From NCBI GenBank assembly GCA_036567965.1, contig DATCTN010000031.1:124001-188000 (forward strand): a stretch of 64,000 nucleotides of DNA, in the 5' to 3' direction. Each line of letters opens with the position of its first letter. Position 1 is the first letter of the stretch. This document shows, one piece after another, positions 17,775 through 27,141 of the stretch. This DNA is from Candidatus Kryptoniota bacterium (GTDB lineage Bacteria; Bacteroidota; Ignavibacteria; Kryptoniales; JAKASW01). Position numbers and translations under genes: made by a program. Below the pieces are notes generated by a model. The model saw nothing but the letters and a program-made list of their open reading frames with translations, had not been told where the DNA came from and did not search any database.

Positions 17775-19577
17775 ATGAATCGAAGTTTGGTGATCACAAC
17801 CGGAAGAGGGACAAAGGCACGGAGATGCGTAGACACCGAGAGAAAGAAATTGCTTTGTGCCTCTATGCCTCTTTACCTTTTTGCCTTTATCATGATTACA
17901 GGAGCCACCTTTAACCTGCATGCACAAATGAAATCGGAATACACAAATCCAATCCTCGCTGGCTTCTATCCTGATCCCAGCATCTGTCGCGTGGACGATG
18001 ACTATTATCTTGTCAACTCCACTTTTGCTTATTATCCGGGCATCCCGGTGTTCCACAGTAAGGATCTTGTCAACTGGAAATTGAGCGGGTATGTTATAGA
18101 CAGGCCGGACGAATTGAATTATGACAGCCTCGGGGTTTCGCGAGGGATATTCGCACCGGCGATAAGGTACCACGATGGACTCTTTTATGTCACCTGCACA
18201 TTTGTGGATGGAGGTGGAAACTTCGTTTGTACAGCAAAGAATCCTGCTGGCCCTTGGTCAAAGCCGGTTTGGTTACCGCAGGTTAGTGGAATAGATCCAT
18301 CTTTGTTTTTCGACGACAACGGAAAGGCGTATTTGGTTTTTAACAGCATCGCGCCCGATAATAAGCCGCTCTACCAGGGGCACAGGACGATCAGGATCCG
18401 GGAATTTGACTACGTGGGGCTGCATGTTCTCGATGAAGAAAAAATTATTGTGAATGGCGGAACAAATATCAAAAACAAACCAGTTTGGATTGAAGGACCT
18501 CATGTTTTCAAAGTGCGCGACAGGTATTACCTCATCGCTGCAGAAGGAGGTACGGCCGAAAATCATTCCGAAGTCGTGTTCAGAAGCGAAAACATTGACG
18601 GCCCTTATGTTCCCTACGAAGATAACCCGATCCTCACGCAGAGGGATTTGAATCCTGACCGGAAGAATCCGGTGACATGCACGGGACATGCGGATCTCGT
18701 CGAGACTCAAGCGAGTACCTGGTGGGCAGTCTTTCTCGGTTGCCGGCCATACGCGGACGATTCCTACAACACCGGCAGAGAAACATTCCTCGCACCTGTG
18801 ACTTGGAAGAACGACTGGCCGATAATTCTTCCACACGGCGATGCAGTGAAGTACTTCTATCAACGACCACTTCCCCCGGTTAGCTCAGACGAGCAATCAT
18901 CTTATAGCGGCAATTTCAAATTCCGGGACGACTTTGATTCAGATAGCTTGAACCTCGTTTGGGAATTCCTGAGGGCTCCTATTGAAAACTGGTACAACCT
19001 GCGCGACAGGAAAGGATATTTGACTCTGCAACTTAGACCGGAGACATGCTCCGGAAAGAATAATCCAAGCTTTATAGCTCATCGCCAGGAACATATGGCT
19101 AGCACAGCGAGCACAGCATTCCAGTTTCTTCCTAAAGCTGAAAACGAGAAAGCCGGTCTGATAATTTTCCAGAACGAGTCGCACTTCTATTTCCTTTGCA
19201 AATCTCTTGAAGAGGGCAAACCTGCGGTCCAGCTTTACAGGTCTATCGACAGCGACAGCTCGAAGACTGAGATGGAACTCATCGCCTCGCGCGAGCTCAG
19301 CCCGGACAGAAGAAATTCCGAATTGAATCTTGAGATCGTGGCGAAGGGCGCTTACTACTCGTTCTCATACGGCTTCAAAAATGACAGATGGATTTCTTTG
19401 GGTGACAGTGTTGACGCTGCGTTCTTGAGTACGAAGACCGCTGGAGGCTTTGTCGGCTGTATGTTCGGTTTATACGCGACATCAATGGGCAAATTGAGCG
19501 GCAACAAGGCGGAGTTTGATTGGTTTAGATACATTGGTAATGATAGCGTTTATTCGAAAGGGACGGATGAAAAGTAA
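17775..19577 (+). CDS. GH43 beta-xylosidase/alpha-L-arabinofuranosidase with GH43 C2 domain
   Basis: 600 residues. The five-blade propeller residues are present: catalytic base Asp in GFYPDPS (D67), pKa modulator in GIDPSLF (D174), and acid Glu in WIEGPHVF (E240). The C-terminal 220 residues (from about 375: FRDDFDSDSLNLVWEFLRAP) form the concanavalin-like beta-sandwich of GH43 xylosidases. The enzyme likely removes xylose or arabinose from xylo-oligosaccharides. The N-terminus is unusual: 30 residues partly encoded by repeat copy 3 lead into a signal segment (MPLYLFAFIMITGATFNLHA). An internal ATG at 17865 would give a standard signal peptide, and neither start has a convincing ribosome site. 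The last 11 bases overlap the SDR start. Confidence 0.85.
   Translation: MNRSLVITTGRGTKARRCVDTERKKLLCASMPLYLFAFIMITGATFNLHAQMKSEYTNPILAGFYPDPSICRVDDDYYLVNSTFAYYPGIPVFHSKDLVNWKLSGYVIDRPDELNYDSLGVSRGIFAPAIRYHDGLFYVTCTFVDGGGNFVCTAKNPAGPWSKPVWLPQVSGIDPSLFFDDNGKAYLVFNSIAPDNKPLYQGHRTIRIREFDYVGLHVLDEEKIIVNGGTNIKNKPVWIEGPHVFKVRDRYYLIAAEGGTAENHSEVVFRSENIDGPYVPYEDNPILTQRDLNPDRKNPVTCTGHADLVETQASTWWAVFLGCRPYADDSYNTGRETFLAPVTWKNDWPIILPHGDAVKYFYQRPLPPVSSDEQSSYSGNFKFRDDFDSDSLNLVWEFLRAPIENWYNLRDRKGYLTLQLRPETCSGKNNPSFIAHRQEHMASTASTAFQFLPKAENEKAGLIIFQNESHFYFLCKSLEEGKPAVQLYRSIDSDSSKTEMELIASRELSPDRRNSELNLEIVAKGAYYSFSYGFKNDRWISLGDSVDAAFLSTKTAGGFVGCMFGLYATSMGKLSGNKAEFDWFRYIGNDSVYSKGTDEK
17808..17886 (+). repeat. 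Dispersed inverted repeat, copy 3, within the GH43 signal region
   Basis: The left arm (17809-17844, ACAAAGGCACGGAGATGCG...) and the right arm (17853-17886, CTTTGTGCCTCTATGCC...) are imperfect reverse complements about 35 bases long. The right arm is read L-L-C-A-S-M-P-L-Y-L-F-A in the GH43 frame and forms the hydrophobic part of the predicted signal peptide. It is in the same codon phase as copies 1 and 2. Confidence 0.75.
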
Positions 19578-20346
19578 ACTAGACAAGACTCCTCTATATG
19601 AGGACTTGAAAAATAAAATTGTTCTCGTGACGGGAGGATCCGGCGGAATCGGGTACGCGATAACCGAAGCGTTCCTGGCAATCGGTTCCCGAGTCGTCAT
19701 CGTGGGAAGGGACAGAGATAAGCTTCGCGCGGCAGAAAAAAAACTGAACGGTGACGTGAAGTCATTCGCATTTGACCTGAATGAGATCGACAAGATTCCA
19801 TCGCTTATAAAGAAAATCACCTCAACTGTCGGCGAGATCGATATTCTCGTCAACAACGCGGGTGTCAACCTGAAGAAGGACGCGCTCGCCCTCTCAAACC
19901 AGGAATACAAAGAAATAATACTCGCGAATCAAACTGCTGTCTTCGCGCTGAGCAGGGAAGTCGCAAAGCCAATGCTGGCGCGTCGGAGCGGCAATATTAT
20001 AATGATAAGCTCGATGGCGTCCCTGTACGGGATCCCCAAAGTGGTCGCCTATACGGCATCCAAATCTGCCATCGAAGGAATGACGCGCGCCCTTGCAGTC
20101 GAGTGGTCGCCACACGGCATTCGCGTGAATTGCATCGCGCCCGGTTTCATCGAGACCGCGATGTCTAAGAGAGCGCTGGATACCGATCCTGAAAGAAAAA
20201 ATAAAGTCCTCGAACGAACTCCGCTTGGGAAACTTGGTGAGCCTTCAGACGTTGCAAGCGCCGCGCTCTTTCTCGCTTCGTCCCAGTCGAAATATATTAC
20301 CGGGATCGTGCTTCCGGTCGACGGCGGAAACTCAATAGGATTCTAG
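19567..20346 (+). CDS. Short-chain dehydrogenase/reductase (candidate uronate or aldonate oxidoreductase)
   Basis: 259 residues, a classical SDR. The nucleotide motif is TGGSGGIG (22-29), with LVNNAG (95-99) and the catalytic set S149, Y162 and K166 (YTASK). The end carries GIVLPVDGG. It has no signal peptide, so it is cytoplasmic, unlike its neighbours. The ATG at 19567 has GAAAGGGA upstream and overlaps the GH43 stop by 11 bases. Relatives include 2-deoxy-gluconate 3-dehydrogenase (KduD), gluconate 5-dehydrogenase and the SDR-type fructuronate reductase of Bacillus (UxuB). Since uxuA and a hexuronate carrier are in the window, fructuronate reductase is an attractive but unproven role. Confidence 0.85.
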   Translation: MKSKLDKTPLYEDLKNKIVLVTGGSGGIGYAITEAFLAIGSRVVIVGRDRDKLRAAEKKLNGDVKSFAFDLNEIDKIPSLIKKITSTVGEIDILVNNAGVNLKKDALALSNQEYKEIILANQTAVFALSREVAKPMLARRSGNIIMISSMASLYGIPKVVAYTASKSAIEGMTRALAVEWSPHGIRVNCIAPGFIETAMSKRALDTDPERKNKVLERTPLGKLGEPSDVASAALFLASSQSKYITGIVLPVDGGNSIGF

Positions 20347-20382
20347 TCAGTACTCAAGTACCAGAGTGAAAAGGAGCCGAAC

Positions 20383-21990
20383 ATGTTGTTTGAAGTAATG
20401 CGTCGCTGCAAACGAAGGGAACTCTCCGTTGCATTATCCCTTCTTATTGTCGTCTCGTTACCCGCTCAGTCGATCTCGCAATTGGCTCTCGGCAGGAATA
20501 AGTTCGTGGGCAATGCCGTAACATTTGGCAGTAATATTCCATTGAACTTCATGCAGTATTGGGATCAGGTCACTCCAGGCAATGACGGCAAGTGGGGAAG
20601 TGTAGAGAACACTCAGGGCGTGTTTAGTTGGTCGGGCCTCGACGCCATCTATAATTTTGCCCTGATAAACGGGATTCCCTTCAAAGAGCACAACCTCATC
20701 TGTGGATCGCAGCAGCCTTCGTGGATCGGTTCACTCGATTCCGCCGATCAAAGAGCCGCGATACAAGCCTGGATCGACAGCGTCGGGCACAGATATCCGC
20801 AAGCGACGTTTGTCGATGTCGTCAACGAACCCTTCAATACTCCACCCGACGGGAATAACGGCAGGCCCAACTACATCAATGCGATTGGCGGGGCGGGGGC
20901 TACGGGCTGGGATTGGGTCGTCACGGCGTTCACATGGGCAAGGAAGTCCTTTGCGCCGGGCGTGAAGCTCCTGGTGAATGAATACAACATTCTGCAAAGC
21001 AACTCGGTCACGAGTAACTACATCGCCCTCATTGACACGCTGAAGTCAAGAGGACTCATCGACGGGATCGGAATCCAGGGACACTACTTTGAATTCAAGG
21101 ACGCGGCATACCTTGGATCCAGGTATTCTTATCCCGTTAGTACGTTGAAATCCAATCTTGACAGACTGGCTTCCGCCACCGGTTTGCCTATTTACATTAC
21201 AGAGTTCGATGTTGACGAGAAAGACGGCAATACCCAACTTCAAAATTATAAAACGTATTTCCCTCTCTTCTACGAAGATCCCGGCGTAAAGGGGATGACA
21301 TTGTGGGGATATAATTACGGAGACACGTGGAAACCCTACGCATATCTAGATTCTGTAGGAGTGGAACGACCGGCGTTACAGTGGCTGACGACGTACCTGG
21401 CGAAGTATCTGCTGCAGCCGGCGGTGATATCACCGGCAGACAACACGACAGGCGCACTGCGAAATCCCGTAATGTCGTGGCATACATCGATAGCGGCATC
21501 GTTATACCGGGTGCAGGTATCGACGAACGACATATTCACGAGTGTAGTTGCGGACACGACGGTATCCGACACGCTCCTGCAGCTGCCGGCCCTTACCGCT
21601 CATGTGAAATACTACTGGCATGTCAGCGCAATGAATGCGAGCGACACCGGCGATTTCTCCGCGCCGCTGAGTTTCACGACAGGAGACTCGATAGCTACCG
21701 GTATAAAAGAATTTGAAGAGGTTCCGACCGAGTTTAAACTTTCTCAGAACTATCCGAACCCATTCAACCCGACGACTGTGATCAGCTATCAGTTGTCGGC
21801 AGTCAGCAATGTAAGCCTGAAGATCTATGACGTTCTTGGAAGAACAGTCGCGACTCTAGTGAATGGGAGACAGAACGCCGGATATTACAATGTCATATTC
21901 GACGCGAGCAATCTTCCGAGCGGAGTCTATTTTTATCGGTTGAGCACTCAGAACTTTATTGCGGTTAAGAAACTTCTGCTTCTCAAATGA
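20383..21990 (+). CDS. GH10 endo-beta-1,4-xylanase with Fn3-like and T9SS domains
   Basis: 535 residues. AAGGAG precedes the ATG, and the signal segment spans about 13-33. The GH10 barrel (34-345) contains acid/base E149 in VDVVNEP and nucleophile E274 in YITEFDV. An Fn3-like repeat (about 346-434, YYWHVSAMN) is homologous to those of the FG-GAP protein at 4453. A T9SS type A domain ends the protein ([18 protein letters not shown]...YDVLGRTV...GVYFYRL). It is therefore a surface-exported endoxylanase making oligomers for the TonB and exo-enzyme steps. The usual Trp in the 'H-T-L-V-W' motif is Cys here ([13 protein letters not shown]), while the second GH10 keeps Trp. This may alter subsite binding. 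Confidence 0.9.
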   Translation: MLFEVMRRCKRRELSVALSLLIVVSLPAQSISQLALGRNKFVGNAVTFGSNIPLNFMQYWDQVTPGNDGKWGSVENTQGVFSWSGLDAIYNFALINGIPFKEHNLICGSQQPSWIGSLDSADQRAAIQAWIDSVGHRYPQATFVDVVNEPFNTPPDGNNGRPNYINAIGGAGATGWDWVVTAFTWARKSFAPGVKLLVNEYNILQSNSVTSNYIALIDTLKSRGLIDGIGIQGHYFEFKDAAYLGSRYSYPVSTLKSNLDRLASATGLPIYITEFDVDEKDGNTQLQNYKTYFPLFYEDPGVKGMTLWGYNYGDTWKPYAYLDSVGVERPALQWLTTYLAKYLLQPAVISPADNTTGALRNPVMSWHTSIAASLYRVQVSTNDIFTSVVADTTVSDTLLQLPALTAHVKYYWHVSAMNASDTGDFSAPLSFTTGDSIATGIKEFEEVPTEFKLSQNYPNPFNPTTVISYQLSAVSNVSLKIYDVLGRTVATLVNGRQNAGYYNVIFDASNLPSGVYFYRLSTQNFIAVKKLLLLK

Positions 21991-22013
21991 TATAAGAAAG
22001 CGGGAACAACAGC

Positions 22014-23873
22014 ATGAACAATTTTCATAAACGTCTTTTTGCAATTATTGTAGTGGCCGCGGCATTTTCATCGAGCGCCTACGCGCAGTCGTACACCGTC
22101 AGTGGCAACGTGTCGGCGTCATCGAATGCCGTCCGAAATGCCTCGATCATTTTCACTGATAATGGTAATCCCACTCTAAAATACACAGCTGTAACTGACA
22201 GTATGGGCAATTTCTTGATTGGCTCGATTACGTCAGTTAACAATGGGACCAACGTACCGTCCAGTTTCAAGCTGCAACAGAACTATCCCAACCCATTTTC
22301 GAGTGCGACGTCTATCCCTTACGAGCTCGACAAGCAATCGGATGTGAAGGTTACGATTTACGATATTCTTGGAAGAAAGGTCCAGGAATTTTCGGTCGGC
22401 TTTCAGTCGGCCGGGGCACACGGAATAGTATGGAACGGGAGAGACAATTTCGGAAAGAGAGTCGCAGCAGGTGTCTACATCTATCGCCTTCAGGCGGGAG
22501 GTGAAGCCCAGGCCAGGAAGCTTGTCTTTGGATTGGGAGGTGAAAACGCGCCCATTTCATTTTCGGGTCTGATCCCTTCGAGATCTTCAGAAATACAATA
22601 TGAGAAGCCCGCGACTCCAGCAGGTGAAACTTTTACCGTGCAGATTCAGAATACAGACAGCACATTCCCTGCGATCACCCCGCAGCAATTCAACAACGTA
22701 ACGGTTCAAAGCGATACCACACTCGATTACAGTGTAACCGCGCCGGCCCCTGTGATGGTTTACTTCGACAGCACCCAGCAGATAATTAGGGGATTTGGTG
22801 CGGCTAATATAGTCACCTGGCGGCCAGACATGACGCCGGCAGAAATCCAGACCGCTTTCGGAACAGGCCCCGGCCAACTCGGGCTTTCTATAATGCGCCT
22901 CCGGATCCCGCCCGACTCCACACAGTTTGGCATCAACATCCCCTCGGCAAAGGCGGCGGAAACTCTCGGTGTGACGGTCATTGCATCGCCATGGACGCCG
23001 CCGGCTTGGATGAAGACTAACGACAACATTGTCGGCGGAAGCCTGGATACAAATAACTACGCCGCGTTCGCTGCATTCCTCAATTCGTTCGCGGATACCA
23101 TGGCGAATAACGGCGCACCGATGTACGCTATCTCAGTCCAGAATGAACCCGACGCAAACGTCACTTACGAGTCGTGCTACTGGACGGGAGCGCAATTTCT
23201 AAATTTCATGAGGAACAACGCGCCCGCAGTGGGCACACCGATTATAATGCCGGAATCCGAAAGCTTCACACACTCGTTCTCCGATCCGACGCTCAACGAT
23301 TCCCTCGCGGCGTCCCATCTTACCATTGTCGGCGGACACCTGTACGGTACGAGCCCCTCGCCTTATCCGCTTGCACTAAGTAAGGGGAAAGAATTATGGA
23401 TGACAGAATATCTTGTGACCGATACGACATGGAACGCGGTCATGGGAACCGCCCAGAGCATCAATGATTGCATGGCCGACCAGATGAGCGCGTACATATG
23501 GTGGTACATCATAAGATTTTACGGACCGATTAACGAAAGCGGCGTGGTCATGAAGAGAGGCTATGTAATGTCCCAGTACTCAAAATTCGTCCGTCCCGGA
23601 TCATACCGTGTCGCTGCGACAGCGAATCCTTTGCCAGGGGTCTACCTGACGGCTTACAAGAACGGCTCTAAAGTGGTTGTCGTGGTCATCAGCACTAACT
23701 CGTCTTCATCCCGTTTGACATTTGATGTTGAGGGCGGGTCCGCGTCTTCATTCACTCCATATGTTACGTCGACTACGAAAAATTGCGCGCAAGGGATCAG
23801 CATACCTGTTACCGGGGGAGGTTTCGCCGCTTCGCTTGATGCATCAAGCGTGACCACTTTCGTATCGAATTGA
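22014..23873 (+). CDS. GH30 glucuronoxylanase-like enzyme with an internal T9SS-like domain
   Basis: 619 residues. The signal peptide ends near AYAQ (25). Residues 26-75 look like the start of a carboxypeptidase-regulatory-like domain. Residues 83-176 are a T9SS type A/FlgD-like domain (QQNYPNPFSSATSIPYEL, YDILGRKV, GVYIYRLQAGG), here placed before the enzyme instead of at the C-terminus. The GH30 catalytic domain starts near 250 (IIRGFGAANI) with acid/base E378 in ISVQNEPD and nucleophile E465 in LWMTEYL. A beta-sandwich side domain runs to the end. The sequence resembles subfamily GH30_8, whose members cut xylan at positions set by glucuronic acid branches. Being between two GH10 genes supports this. 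Whether the internal domain still directs secretion is unclear, since no C-terminal signal exists. Confidence 0.85.
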   Translation: MNNFHKRLFAIIVVAAAFSSSAYAQSYTVSGNVSASSNAVRNASIIFTDNGNPTLKYTAVTDSMGNFLIGSITSVNNGTNVPSSFKLQQNYPNPFSSATSIPYELDKQSDVKVTIYDILGRKVQEFSVGFQSAGAHGIVWNGRDNFGKRVAAGVYIYRLQAGGEAQARKLVFGLGGENAPISFSGLIPSRSSEIQYEKPATPAGETFTVQIQNTDSTFPAITPQQFNNVTVQSDTTLDYSVTAPAPVMVYFDSTQQIIRGFGAANIVTWRPDMTPAEIQTAFGTGPGQLGLSIMRLRIPPDSTQFGINIPSAKAAETLGVTVIASPWTPPAWMKTNDNIVGGSLDTNNYAAFAAFLNSFADTMANNGAPMYAISVQNEPDANVTYESCYWTGAQFLNFMRNNAPAVGTPIIMPESESFTHSFSDPTLNDSLAASHLTIVGGHLYGTSPSPYPLALSKGKELWMTEYLVTDTTWNAVMGTAQSINDCMADQMSAYIWWYIIRFYGPINESGVVMKRGYVMSQYSKFVRPGSYRVAATANPLPGVYLTAYKNGSKVVVVVISTNSSSSRLTFDVEGGSASSFTPYVTSTTKNCAQGISIPVTGGGFAASLDASSVTTFVSN

Positions 23874-23893
23874 AGAACCAGGTGAAGCACCGG

Positions 23894-25174
23894 ATGAGAC
23901 TTATTGCTACTCTCGGGCTGATATTCGCGTCAGTCTTCTTATCGGGTGAGAAGTGTCTGTCTCAAATTGCGGAAGGTCAGGGCAAGTTCGTCGGCTGCGC
24001 TGTGAGCTTACCGATTCCGCAGAGCTTTCTGACCTACTGGAATCAAGTCACGCCCGCGGATGAAGGCAAATTTGGACGGGTCGCCAGCTTATCTGCTGAT
24101 ACATCATTGTGGATCTGGAGTTCTCTTGACCAGATTTATGATTTTGCGTTGATTGACAGTATCCCTTTCAAAGAACATAATCTCGTCTGGGGGCAGGAAC
24201 AGCCGTCGTGGATCGGTTCACTCGATTCATCCGATCAGTACCAGGATGTGGTCAACTGGATAAGGCTTTGTGGAGAGAGATATCCCAAAACGGCAATGGT
24301 CGACGTTGTAAATGAGCCTCTCCATGACACGCCGCAGGCCTCCCAAAGCCCTGTACCATATTACAACGCGCTGGGAGGCGCAGGCTCGACGGGCTGGGAT
24401 TGGGTTATTACCGCTTTTACACTGGCGAGGAAATATTTCCCGAATGCGAAGCTGCTTATCAATGAATACTACATTCTTAATTCCGACCCGTCCGATCCCT
24501 ATGCGTCAGTCTATAAGTACGTGAACATAATTAATCTTTTGAAACAGCGGAATCTCATTGACGGGATCGGTTGCGAGATGCATTTTCTGGAACAGCAGGA
24601 TTCATCAGTCTTAAGAGCGAATCTTGATATCCTCGCAGCGACAGGCGTGCCGATCTATATCACGGAATACACGATCAACGAGTCGAGTGATGCAGCACAG
24701 CTTTCCATCATCGAAAATCAGTTCCCCGTATTCTGGAAGCACCCCGCCGTGAAAGGAATTACCTTCTTTGGTTACATACAGGGGCAGGTGTGGAACCGGA
24801 CTCCAAATTGTTTCCTGATTTATTCGAACGGATCCGTGCGGCCGGCATTGACTTGGCTGATGAATTACGTGGCAGAGAACCCTACAGGAATAAAGAAGAC
24901 GATTCTCCCTTCATCGCCGACGCTCGACCAGAACTTCCCCGATCCATTCAATCCGACAACAGTTATTAGGTATCAGCTATCAGCCACCAGCCGCGTGAGT
25001 CTGAAGGTGTACGATGTAATAGGAAGGGAAATTGAAACGCTTGTGGACGAAAGAGAAACACCCGGAACGCACAGTGTTTCATTTGATGCAGCAAAATTCC
25101 CGAGCGGCGTCTACTTCTACCGGCTCGTGACGGGGAATTTCAATGAAGTAAAGAAACTTGTCCTGATTAAATGA
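23894..25174 (+). CDS. Second GH10 endo-beta-1,4-xylanase with T9SS domain
   Basis: 426 residues from the ATG at 23894, which has AGGTG nine bases upstream. An in-frame TTG at 23870 overlapping the GH30 stop is the alternative. The signal segment (MRLIATLGLIFASVFLSG) precedes a GH10 barrel with EHNLVWGQEQPSW, acid/base E141 (VDVVNEP) and nucleophile E258 (YITEYTI). There is no Fn3 domain: the barrel runs almost directly into the T9SS type A domain ([17 protein letters not shown]...YDVIGREI...GVYFYRL). It is clearly a paralogue of the GH10 at 20383, with a shorter architecture and a conserved Trp that the other lacks. It probably acts on the same chain with different subsite preference. Confidence 0.9.
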   Translation: MRLIATLGLIFASVFLSGEKCLSQIAEGQGKFVGCAVSLPIPQSFLTYWNQVTPADEGKFGRVASLSADTSLWIWSSLDQIYDFALIDSIPFKEHNLVWGQEQPSWIGSLDSSDQYQDVVNWIRLCGERYPKTAMVDVVNEPLHDTPQASQSPVPYYNALGGAGSTGWDWVITAFTLARKYFPNAKLLINEYYILNSDPSDPYASVYKYVNIINLLKQRNLIDGIGCEMHFLEQQDSSVLRANLDILAATGVPIYITEYTINESSDAAQLSIIENQFPVFWKHPAVKGITFFGYIQGQVWNRTPNCFLIYSNGSVRPALTWLMNYVAENPTGIKKTILPSSPTLDQNFPDPFNPTTVIRYQLSATSRVSLKVYDVIGREIETLVDERETPGTHSVSFDAAKFPSGVYFYRLVTGNFNEVKKLVLIK

Positions 25175-25235
25175 TAAACGGAATGACAGGAAACATAATG
25201 CAGACACAAACCCGCAAAAAATCGAAGGCATTCCA

Positions 25236-27095
25236 ATGAATCGATTTCTGAGATACACTTTCATCCCGGCGCTTTTCCTTTTGTGTTGTGACTTGATACC
25301 GGTTTCGGCTCAGCCTTCCGGTGGACCTTACGGTCCCGCTCGACAAACTTATGAGTTGCCGATCGTCTCTGGAAAAGTATATTATGTCGCACCTGACGGA
25401 AACGGCGCGCAGCCCGGTCAATCCCTGACGAATCCGACATCACTGGATTCGGCAATTGCGCGAGTCGTGTCGGGTGACGCCATCGTAATCCGCGGAGGAG
25501 TATACCGGACGGGAAACCTGGAGGTCAACCAGGGAATTGCCATACAGCCGTACGAAGATGAGCAACCGGTACTGAAGGGAACCTATGTCGCCGCGAACTG
25601 GAAAAACCTCGGTAACGGCCTGTGGGTCACAAAGTGGACTCGTCTTTTCCCTGACAAGCCCGCCGACTGGTGGCAGCGCAGTACCGAAGGGAAGAAGACT
25701 CCGCTGTGCAAGTTCAACGATGATATGGTGTTTGTCGACGGGAAGTTCCTTCAGTCAGTGGGATGGGAGGGCGGAGTCGATGAGAATTCATACTACATCG
25801 ATTATGACGACAGCCTGGTGTACATCGGCATAGATCCGACCAACCGTCTGGTGGAGATCACCGCCTTCAACTCGGCGCTCATCAGAACCACTGGTGAGTG
25901 TCACGGGAAACAAGCTGACCATGAAGGGTTTGCCATCCGCGGCATTACGTTCACGCAGTACGCATACCGAGCGCTCGAGATCGAAGGCGCTGAGCCGGGC
26001 AAGGCTGAGGACGAATCGCAATTCGGAAAGGACGTCGTCGGCACGACACTCGAGAATTGCACGATCTCATACTGTTCGCGGGTCGCGGGATTTTTCCGTG
26101 GAGACCGCCTGACGATTCGACATTGCATGATTAGCAATACAAGCACCGAAGGCGTTTATGTCATTGCATCAAATGATATTCTTCTTGAAGGAAACATTTT
26201 CGAGCGGAATAATATTGAGAATATCACCGGCTACTATCCTGCCGCCGTGAAAATCTTTAACCAATGCCACCGCGCGACGTTCCGCGATAATCTCGTCACT
26301 GACCTTCCGAACTCGAACGGCGTGTGGTACGATGTGGGCGAAGTAGACGGCGTTTTCGTGAACAACTGGGTTGAGAATGTCGGCCATGTCGAGAAGACAA
26401 TCCCGACAAACCAGGTCTGGCCAAGCAGCAATGGGTTTTTCTTCGAGATTTCAAAAGGCGCAGTGTGCGCCGGAAATGTTTTTGTGAATTGCGACCACGG
26501 CATGATGATACTCAATAGCTCGAACGTCGGCGTCTACCAGAACACTTTCGTCAACAGCATGGCATGCTTCGGAAGGAACGGCAGGACTCCCGCGGGAGAC
26601 AGGTTCGGTTGGCATTCGAGCACCGGTCCCGATGTCGACAAACGTGAGGGGCACATTTTTGTAAATAACCTTCTCACGGGAGACGAGAATTTTCTCAGAC
26701 CGCTCCTTTTCGTCTGGCAGCCGGCATCTGTGTGCGGTCAGCTTACGAAACCGGAACTGAGCAAGTTCGACCACAATGTATATGTGCGCAATGCAAACAG
26801 GACAGAGTATTCACTCATCTTATGGAGTCCCGCACAAAATGATACATGTCAGGTCGGATTTGATTCCCCTGAAAGTGTAACCAAGTTGTATCCTGAGTTC
26901 GAGTCTGACAGCCGCGCTTACACCGGATACAGCAACTCGGTATTCAAGAGCGCTGTGCTTCATAATTACCGTTTGCTGCCGGAGTTTCCCGGCGTAAAAC
27001 TCGGAACGAAACTTCCGAAAGATGTTGCCGCATTCCTGGAAAAATCCGGAGCGGAAGAAACATACGTCGGAGCCTATCCGCCGGGACCGAAATAG
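25236..27095 (+). CDS. Secreted right-handed parallel beta-helix protein
   Basis: 619 residues. A signal peptide (about 1-25, ending VSAQ) is followed by the typical DUF1565-like opening (YYVAPDGNGAQPGQSLTNPTS...IVIRGGVY). From about 230 the helix coils appear (GFAIRGITFTQ, TLENCTISYCSRVAGFF, LTIRHCMISNTSTEGVYV, ILLEGNIFERNNIE, FRDNLVTDLPNSNGVW). Such proteins include polysaccharide lyases, epimerases and hydrolases, but I could not identify a lyase or GH28 catalytic pattern. It has no T9SS domain. It follows the second GH10 by 61 bases and lies before the URO-D-like gene. A role on a side chain or uronate-containing glycan fits the context but is inferred. Confidence 0.75.
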   Translation: MNRFLRYTFIPALFLLCCDLIPVSAQPSGGPYGPARQTYELPIVSGKVYYVAPDGNGAQPGQSLTNPTSLDSAIARVVSGDAIVIRGGVYRTGNLEVNQGIAIQPYEDEQPVLKGTYVAANWKNLGNGLWVTKWTRLFPDKPADWWQRSTEGKKTPLCKFNDDMVFVDGKFLQSVGWEGGVDENSYYIDYDDSLVYIGIDPTNRLVEITAFNSALIRTTGECHGKQADHEGFAIRGITFTQYAYRALEIEGAEPGKAEDESQFGKDVVGTTLENCTISYCSRVAGFFRGDRLTIRHCMISNTSTEGVYVIASNDILLEGNIFERNNIENITGYYPAAVKIFNQCHRATFRDNLVTDLPNSNGVWYDVGEVDGVFVNNWVENVGHVEKTIPTNQVWPSSNGFFFEISKGAVCAGNVFVNCDHGMMILNSSNVGVYQNTFVNSMACFGRNGRTPAGDRFGWHSSTGPDVDKREGHIFVNNLLTGDENFLRPLLFVWQPASVCGQLTKPELSKFDHNVYVRNANRTEYSLILWSPAQNDTCQVGFDSPESVTKLYPEFESDSRAYTGYSNSVFKSAVLHNYRLLPEFPGVKLGTKLPKDVAAFLEKSGAEETYVGAYPPGPK

Positions 27096-27141
27096 TTTCT
27101 TTTTTCAATTGCATGTCGATATTATGAAATGAGGGAATTAG

